Assembly (NCBI GenBank): GCA_947652605.1
Contig: OX393577.1
Coordinates: 1,798,868-1,862,867, forward strand
Reading direction: 5' to 3'
Origin: Elmis aenea
Taxonomy: Eukaryota; Arthropoda; Insecta; Coleoptera; Elmidae
Length of the DNA: 64,000 bases
Each line of letters opens with the position of its first letter. Position 1 is the first letter of the stretch. The notes beneath the pieces are model-generated. The model was not told the origin of the DNA and ran no database searches. It saw only the letters and a program-made list of their open reading frames with translations. The position numbers were made by a program, and so were the translations under genes. Of this stretch, positions 58,546 to 64,000 are shown one piece after another.

Positions 58546-58740
58546 CAGGGTGAACCTATTTCAAATGTTTTACGGGGTATCTCGGTTATCGTAATAGTTG
58601 GTTAAAATCTGACATCAATCTCTTGGGCTATTTTTTTGAGAAAAAAACGTCTATGTAATCAGATTTTTTATATCGCTTTCCATTATGGCACTAGAGGCGA
58701 AAAATGAAATTACTTCGATTTTGAAAATTTACTATAACCT
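58546..58740 (+). mobile_element. Terminal fragment of the 395-bp short-element family
   Basis: Starts CAGGGTGAACC and shares AAATGTTTTACGG, GTATCTCGGTTA, ACGTCTATGTAA and TTTTTTATATCGCTTTCCAT with the inverted right half of 61930-62324. Similarity fades after about 58690; no right end seen. Confidence 0.6.
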
Positions 58741-59390
58741 ATTTATTTATTAAAATAAAACAAAATGTTGTTAAGGTTTTTATACAGATTTTTATGCTTA
58801 GTTTAAAATCAAAATTATTTTTTTTAGCGACCTACATGGCCGTGACTTTACATGAAAGAGATTTTTTTTTAGCTTTTTAAAAATATATATGTAGTTTCAT
58901 ATATTTGTTGCAATTTTGTAAACATTTCTTTATCAAAGTTTGCCATGATTCGTAAACAAGTAATGTTGGCAATTATTAAACAACTAAACGAACCACAAGA
59001 CGAAATATTGACGCGTTACGTTACTTTTTGTACACACTGTATGTGCTTTTATAAAGTAACCATGTATTTTTGATCAAAAGTGTAAAAATCAATACTGAAA
59101 CTGATTACGCTGTAGGCGAAAACTATTACTACTGACGGCTTGAAGAATTATAATCTAATAAAAATTATTAGGATATGATATACACAAAGTTATAACTCTT
59201 TTTTTGTGAAATATTAGTCAGCATTTTTGTTGTTGAAATTTATATCAATAATTTTAACATTTAAAAATATTTTTGATTTTTCAACTTGGACAATTGAATG
59301 TTTTTTTTTAGCTTAAAAACTGCTAGAATGTCAAGAGAGACATTGGACAATTGGACAACAAAAAGTACAAACTACTTGCAAAAATCGTTA
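58741..59390. other. AT-rich, nothing recognised
   Basis: No frame or further element end. Confidence 0.4.
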
Positions 59391-59398
59391 GTTATTAC

Positions 59399-60760
59399 CA
59401 GGGATGGAATAACGTTTTAAATCGTTACGTTATTGTATAACGTTATTTATTATTGATTTTCGTTACATAACGTTATAAATAACATTAAAAAAATTAATCG
59501 TTATGTTATATAACGTTATATAACGTTACAAAAATTATGACATATAGGATGTTTCTTAAATAATGCGAAAAAAATCGGGAGGTAATTCCTTATCCAAAAA
59601 TTAGGGGGTTCTATTATATACATTTTTTTCCTTGGACGTCTCCTTTCGGAGTTACACCCCCCTAAAGGGGAGCGGTAATATTAGGTTTTTATTCTATTTC
59701 TCAAATTCGAATAAATGTAGGAGAATGATATTTGGTGTGTTTAGTACTTATTTAAAGGTTTCCCATAGTAATATTTTCAATCATCTCTCACTTTCACAGG
59801 GCACTGAAAAGTGCGACCTCTGTTGATTTTTTTATCAGAACTTTTTAGTGAGTTAAAATTTTGATTTTTTTTTGTTAAAGTTTGATTTATTTAGATTTTT
59901 TTTATTTTTTAACTTTTCGTAAAACCTACAGTTTTTGAGTAAAAAATTAAATGAGCGAACATGATGTTTAGGTTCATATTGGGTAGAATTGACAGGCGTT
60001 TTAGCGTTATCGCCGCGTAAACGTCAGATGAATCGTTTTGTATTGGAATATTTGATTTTTCATGTTCACTCATATAATTTTTTACTCAAAAACTGTAGAT
60101 TTTACGAAAAAAGTTAAAGAAAAAAAGTCTAAATAAATCAAGTTTAAAAAAAATAATCAAATTGCAAAATTTCAACCCACCAAAAAGTTCTAATAAAAAA
60201 ACCAACAGGGGTCACACTTTTCAGCCCTCTGTGTAGGTGGGAGATAATTGAAAATATTACTATGGGAAACGTTTTAATAAGTATAAAACATCTACCGAAT
60301 ATCATTCTCCTACATTTATATCCAAATTTAAGAAATGAAATAAAAACCTAATTTTACCGATCCAACTAGGGGGGTGTAACTTCGAAAGGAGACGTCTAAG
60401 GAAAAATTTTTATCAAAAAGACCCCCCTTAATTTTGTATAAGGAATCACCTCCCGAATTTTTTCGCATTATTTAAGAAACATCCTGTATAACAAAAGTAC
60501 GTTGATATATTTTATATTTATTTTCTAAAGTATTTCTAAAATATGAACAAAATATTATATCTTCTGAAAATAAAAGGATGGCCATATAAAAATTTAATTT
60601 ATAGGAATAACGATACAAAATAACGTTTAGTAAAACGTTATCGGTTATTATAACGTTATATAACGTTATTACAATATCGTTACGTTATTGTATAAAAAAT
60701 TGTAGTTGAATCGTTATTATAACGTTATCGGGTATCGTTACGTTACGTTTTCCATCCCTG
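59399..60760. mobile_element. hAT-type non-autonomous element carrying a nested fold-back element
   Basis: Bounded by CAGGGATGGA and its inverted copy TCCATCCCTG, and flanked by perfect 8-bp duplications GTTATTAC (59391-59398 and 60761-60768). Without the nested insertion the element is about 420 bp. Its own sequence is rich in the palindrome ATAACGTTAT and in GTTACGTTAT words. These traits identify a hAT-type short element. No coding content. Confidence 0.95.
59545..60486. mobile_element. Fold-back element nested in the hAT element
   Basis: Ends AGGATGTTTCTTAAATAATG and its inverted copy, with TATA at both junctions (TA duplication). Arms 59545-59964 and 60060-60486 are inverted copies over about 420 bp around a 95-bp spacer containing GCGTTATCGCCGCG. 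Differences between arms are scattered. No frame of its own. Confidence 0.9.
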
Positions 60761-60768
60761 GTTATTAC

Positions 60769-61929
60769 ACATATTTTCAATAAAAACAGAAAACTATACA
60801 CTTAAAGTTCTGTAAAAATGTAACCAGTATGCATTGAACTTTGGTAAAGTTTGTTACGGAATATTTGTTAATTTTATTGGTTACAAACATTTATTGCCCG
60901 GAGGTAGAAATTTAATGTATTTTTTCTTATTAATTTTGAACTTCGATAGCGTTTGTAATTAAAAATAGAATTCTAATTAAAAAGTTACGCAAGATTACTT
61001 TGTGGCACATAATTAATAAATAGAAAATGTGATTAACTGTAATTTTTCATAATTATAGTTTCCTGACACCATCCGCGGTGCGGGTTAACACGTCGACACT
61101 ATGTTACCATAATTATCGAATAAAAGTTTTTTTCGGCAAGATCCGTCCGCTTAATGACCGTCGACTGTGCAACAAAAAAAGGCAATTATGTAATTAGTTA
61201 TGCTCAAAATGACAGTCTGGTAAAAGTGAGACAAGCCTTTATTATAATTTTTAATGAATGAGAGCGAACAAATTTCAATGAGTACAAGTTTTTGATTCTC
61301 ATTTCCAGTTACTCAGTTTTGAAGCAAGAGTTGTTCTACTTTAACTCGGTGTTAATAAGACGCCTTATTCTACACAATAATAAAAAAAAATGCTCCAATA
61401 CTGTGTTGGAATGCTAATTTATTTGCCATAAAAACTAAATTACTAGTCGATTTTTGTTATAATTTGTAGGCGCAAAAAGTTATATAATTACATGGCATAC
61501 TTTAGTAATTTGTGGCTAATTACCATTGCCGTATAAATCTCCCAACGTAATAACCCGGAGTAGGATTTTTCCATATTTAGAATAAAGATCGGTTTAATTA
61601 TAAAATTACTGAGCAATTATTGCGAATCAACTCGGATTCTTGAAATAAATAGCTAAAGTAGAATTGATTAAGTACGTTTCAGCATTTGTTAGGATACAAA
61701 ATGTGGCTGGCTTGTTTAAAAAAGACTTACACATTTTTATAAACTGTGCAAAACACTTGAAGGCTGTTTAAAATGATGCATGATTACGTGAAGAATGCTA
61801 CAAGATTGGATCAATAACCTGTCAAATTAATTTTTGGTTTTCGTAATTTACGAACAATTTTAACTGGTGCATTGAACATACGTCGGCATTTTAATTTGAA
61901 GGATGTTTTGATATGGCACATTTTGTGCA
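60769..61929. other. AT-rich, nothing recognised
   Basis: A GC-richer word group near 61070-61100 (CCATCCGCGGTGCGGG) is unexplained. No gene. Confidence 0.35.
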
Positions 61930-62324
61930 CAGGGTGGTCTAAAATCGAAGCATTTGCGAGCAGGGGGAACCGGGGATGAAAGTAACACGGGAAGGTTGTA
62001 ACAGTGCCTAGAGTTTCTTTAATTTTTGTTATATGACGCCCTAAGCGCTTGTGCTATGTTCATTTACATCCACCTACCTACCTACATTGATAGATTTCAT
62101 CTGCATACAAAAATTCTTCTGTTTCAATAAATAAAGAAGTTAAAGTATTCTTCAAAATGATGAAACTTAAGTTTACGTCTGTAGTGCCAAAATGGAAAGC
62201 GATATAAAAAATTTGGTTACATAGACGTTCTTTACCTAAAAAATAGCCCAAGTAACCGAAATCAGTGTTTTGCTTACTATTACGGTAACCGAGATACGCC
62301 GTAAAACATTCGAAGTCCACCCTG
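61930..62324. mobile_element. 395-bp CAGGGTGG miniature element
   Basis: Left end CAGGGTGGTCTAAAATCGAA and right end, inverted, CAGGGTGGACTTCGAATG. Its halves recur at 42.9/43.8 kb (split by a hAT), at 58546 and at 32520. The interior includes three GTAG units (CTACCTACCTAC) at about 62073-62085. Non-coding. A clean TA duplication is not visible, so the outer boundary rests on the inverted ends. Confidence 0.75.
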
Positions 62325-63460
62325 TACAGCGCAAAACATTAAAACTGTGTTGTTTATTGAATTAAGCAATGTAATTACAAAAGATAGGAGACGATATATT
62401 TTCTTTTATTCTCTCAAAACGAGCGATAAAAGTGAGCGATTCTAAATGAATTTCTGAAGAGCCAAAGATTAATCAATTATATCAACGTACATCGGATGAT
62501 TTGAATGATCGTAAACCCGCTGAATGGCAACGGATAACCTCATACAATTATTTCGTGTGATTTATGATGGGTAGATGTGGAGAGAACGATGATAGAGATC
62601 GTTCAAATTCAATTTCGGACCGGACATATGAACAGAGCGCACATTTCAACGCTTCTCATTTCCGAATAATTCTAATGATTCACTAAGATTAAGTATCATC
62701 GTCATGTAGTTTATTCCCACGCGAGAAAATCGAACAAAAAGCTGATAATTAGTTTTCACGTACGTAAGATTATTAGAAAAATTAAAAAGTATGTGTAAAA
62801 ATAGTAAAAATATTGACGTCAGCTCGTTAATAACTATTTAATTAGAAGAAAACAAAATGGTTTTAAACAAAAAGTTGAATTATTGTAATCACTCTATTGA
62901 CTTAGCTTCAACTTCTAGGTGGCTATGTGCAAATACTGACGGCGGCGCCATTTTTAGCAATAGCAACAACTTGATTTTTTGGCCCATCTTCGAAAGTATT
63001 GCGATACTCAAGATATTTTTTGTTAGGTTTTGTTTAATAGCGCAGTTTTTTGTTCATTACCATATTATTTTGGTCTTGATAATTTTTTGACGAATTTCGG
63101 CGACCAGTAGCGTTACTTTAACATAGATTAAACCACACCACTTACGCATCACACAGTACCTACTTGTAAATATTGACATAACATACATTTTATTTGACAG
63201 GTAGGTTAGGTGAAGGAAATTTTCTGACAAAATATAACTCGTGCATTGCACATAATCTATAATTTTCAATGCACTTGTTATATTACTACTGAAAATCCTA
63301 TTAACATTGAGGTAAAAAGTCGATTTTATTTCCCTGCATGTAAACAGATGTAACGATAAATTTAAAGTATACCATAAAAATTTTCAAGTGGAGTTAGTTT
63401 TACGCACAAACTTTTTGTCACGTTTCCTTACGATAACGATAACTGCGGTTTACAGGTTGC
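62325..63460. other. No recognised feature
   Basis: AT-rich with a short GC patch (GACGGCGGCGCC) near 62938. The 77-codon opening at 62857-63090 is not recognisable. Confidence 0.35.
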
Positions 63461-63466
63461 ACTTAC

Positions 63467-63801
63467 CCATTTATAGAGGTCTGCGTCATGAACCATCCTA
63501 GGAAAGCTTTAGCAAGTGAATGCCAGATCTGGGTAAGGATCCATTCAGATTTGTCTTCGGCTTGCTGTAAAAAGCGGAGCGTATCCTCATCGGCATTCAG
63601 CTGTACAAAACGGGCTGCTATAACGTTCGGAAGTTTTCGAAGATCGCATTTGTACCACTGCAACAAAACAACACGCTGAAGGTCTCGACAAACACTTAAG
63701 GCATTTAAGGCAATTGTTTTATTTTGCTGCATGAATAATAATGCATCGCACCACCGGCGTGATTTCTTATGCATACAATCTGTTAACGTATAAATATTCA
63801 T
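63467..63801 (-). CDS. Candidate host exon, product unknown
   Basis: A minus-strand frame opens with ATG at 63801 and stays open for 112 codons. The peptide looks like folded helical protein: RRWCDALLFMQQNKTIALNA, LQRVVLLQWYKCDLRKLPNV, IAARFVQLNADEDTLRFLQQ, KSEWILTQIWHSLAKAFLGW. It reaches a consensus splice donor, ATGG|GTAAGT, with the intron starting at 63466, just before its stop. A weak acceptor (GTTAACAG) at 63780 would start the exon at 63779. Upstream in the same frame, after a TAA at 63810-63808, about 46 more codons are open (including INNKFLLPAEATSAVRQSGL). That suggests either a second exon or an old coding sequence with a stop. I do not recognise the family. Base composition is richer in G+C than the surroundings. 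It could also be a transposon or viral relic. Confidence 0.45.
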
Positions 63802-63810
63802 GATGTTTTA

Positions 63811-64000
63811 CAGTCCGCTTTGACGAACAGCTGAAGTTGCTTCAGCAGGTAATAGAAACTTATTATTAATTATGTTGCCTGTATATGCAACAGCAAATAT
63901 TCCATTAATTTGGTATAAAAAATTGTTGAGTTGAGCGACAGGCACCTTTCAATAACGTACAGGGGTTGTTTTGCTTTCAGCAGCGAACTCATCTACTTAT
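63811..64000 (-). other. Possible coding continuation at window edge
   Basis: Holds the 46-codon open stretch in frame with the candidate exon at 63467-63801, preceded by TGA. A different minus frame opens with ATG near 63990 (MSSLLKAKQPLYVIERCLSL, 40 codons). Plus-strand TTTGCTTTCAG at 63970-63980 is an acceptor-like word. Nothing is decisive. Confidence 0.25.

Noticed and set aside
58546..62324. A single 3.8-kb element bounded by matching inverted CAGGGTG ends
   Set aside because: The right end already pairs with 61930 to make a complete 395-bp element, so 58546 is better read as a separate fragment of the same family.
63970..63980. Plus-strand splice acceptor TTTGCTTTCAG
   Set aside because: Too close to the window edge to see an exon, and the coding signal nearby is on the other strand.

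Overview
The window is AT-rich (by eye about two thirds A+T), non-bacterial DNA. It has long gene-poor stretches and a dense scatter of decayed transposable elements. The mix is typical of an insect genome, with a beetle plausible but unproven: RTE-like, Jockey-like and CR1/L2-like non-LTR relics, a Tc1/mariner-superfamily element with an insect-type N-terminal helix-turn-helix, hAT-type short elements, a MULE relic, and many short elements ending in TATACAGGGTG. A short CCTAA-rich tract at 56.6 kb recalls the insect TTAGG telomere repeat. I found no rRNA, tRNA, CRISPR array, operon or complete host gene.

Layout. 0-8.6 kb: RTE-like fragments at 1-295, 7.4-8.0 and 8.4 kb, a CpG-rich patch at 1.4-1.75 kb, and a truncated mariner-like element at 2.5-3.3 kb. 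8.8-10.9 kb: short-element debris and a 1.8-kb fold-back element with ~770-bp arms. 13.0-17.6 kb: three minus-strand RTE-like pieces, the longest carrying a YADD reverse-transcriptase motif. 19.1-20.4 kb: a dispersed element containing about six 184-bp tandem units; shorter copies lie inverted at 25.2-25.6 and 53.6-54.1 kb. 21.9-41.3 kb: further non-LTR relics separated by AT-rich DNA with homeodomain-type TAATTA clusters. 42.9-43.8 kb: a hAT-type element with an 8-bp target duplication, inserted in an older short element. 46.5-48.8 kb: the best preserved transposon, with ~485-bp inverted repeats and a 341-codon transposase frame. 51.7-53.1 kb: a 5'-truncated Jockey-like insertion with poly(A) and a 13-bp target duplication. 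56.3 kb: a MULE transposase relic. 59.4-60.8 kb: a hAT-type element split by a nested fold-back element. 61.9-62.3 kb: a 395-bp short element. 63.5-63.8 kb: a minus-strand open frame ending at a consensus splice donor, the only candidate host exon.

How the parts relate. None of the coding relics looks able to work unaided except possibly the 46.5-kb transposase. The short elements carry termini that such transposases could recognise, but no pairing can be proven from the sequence. The nested insertions give a relative order: the hAT at 42.9 kb is younger than the short element it splits, and the fold-back at 59.5 kb is younger than its hAT host.
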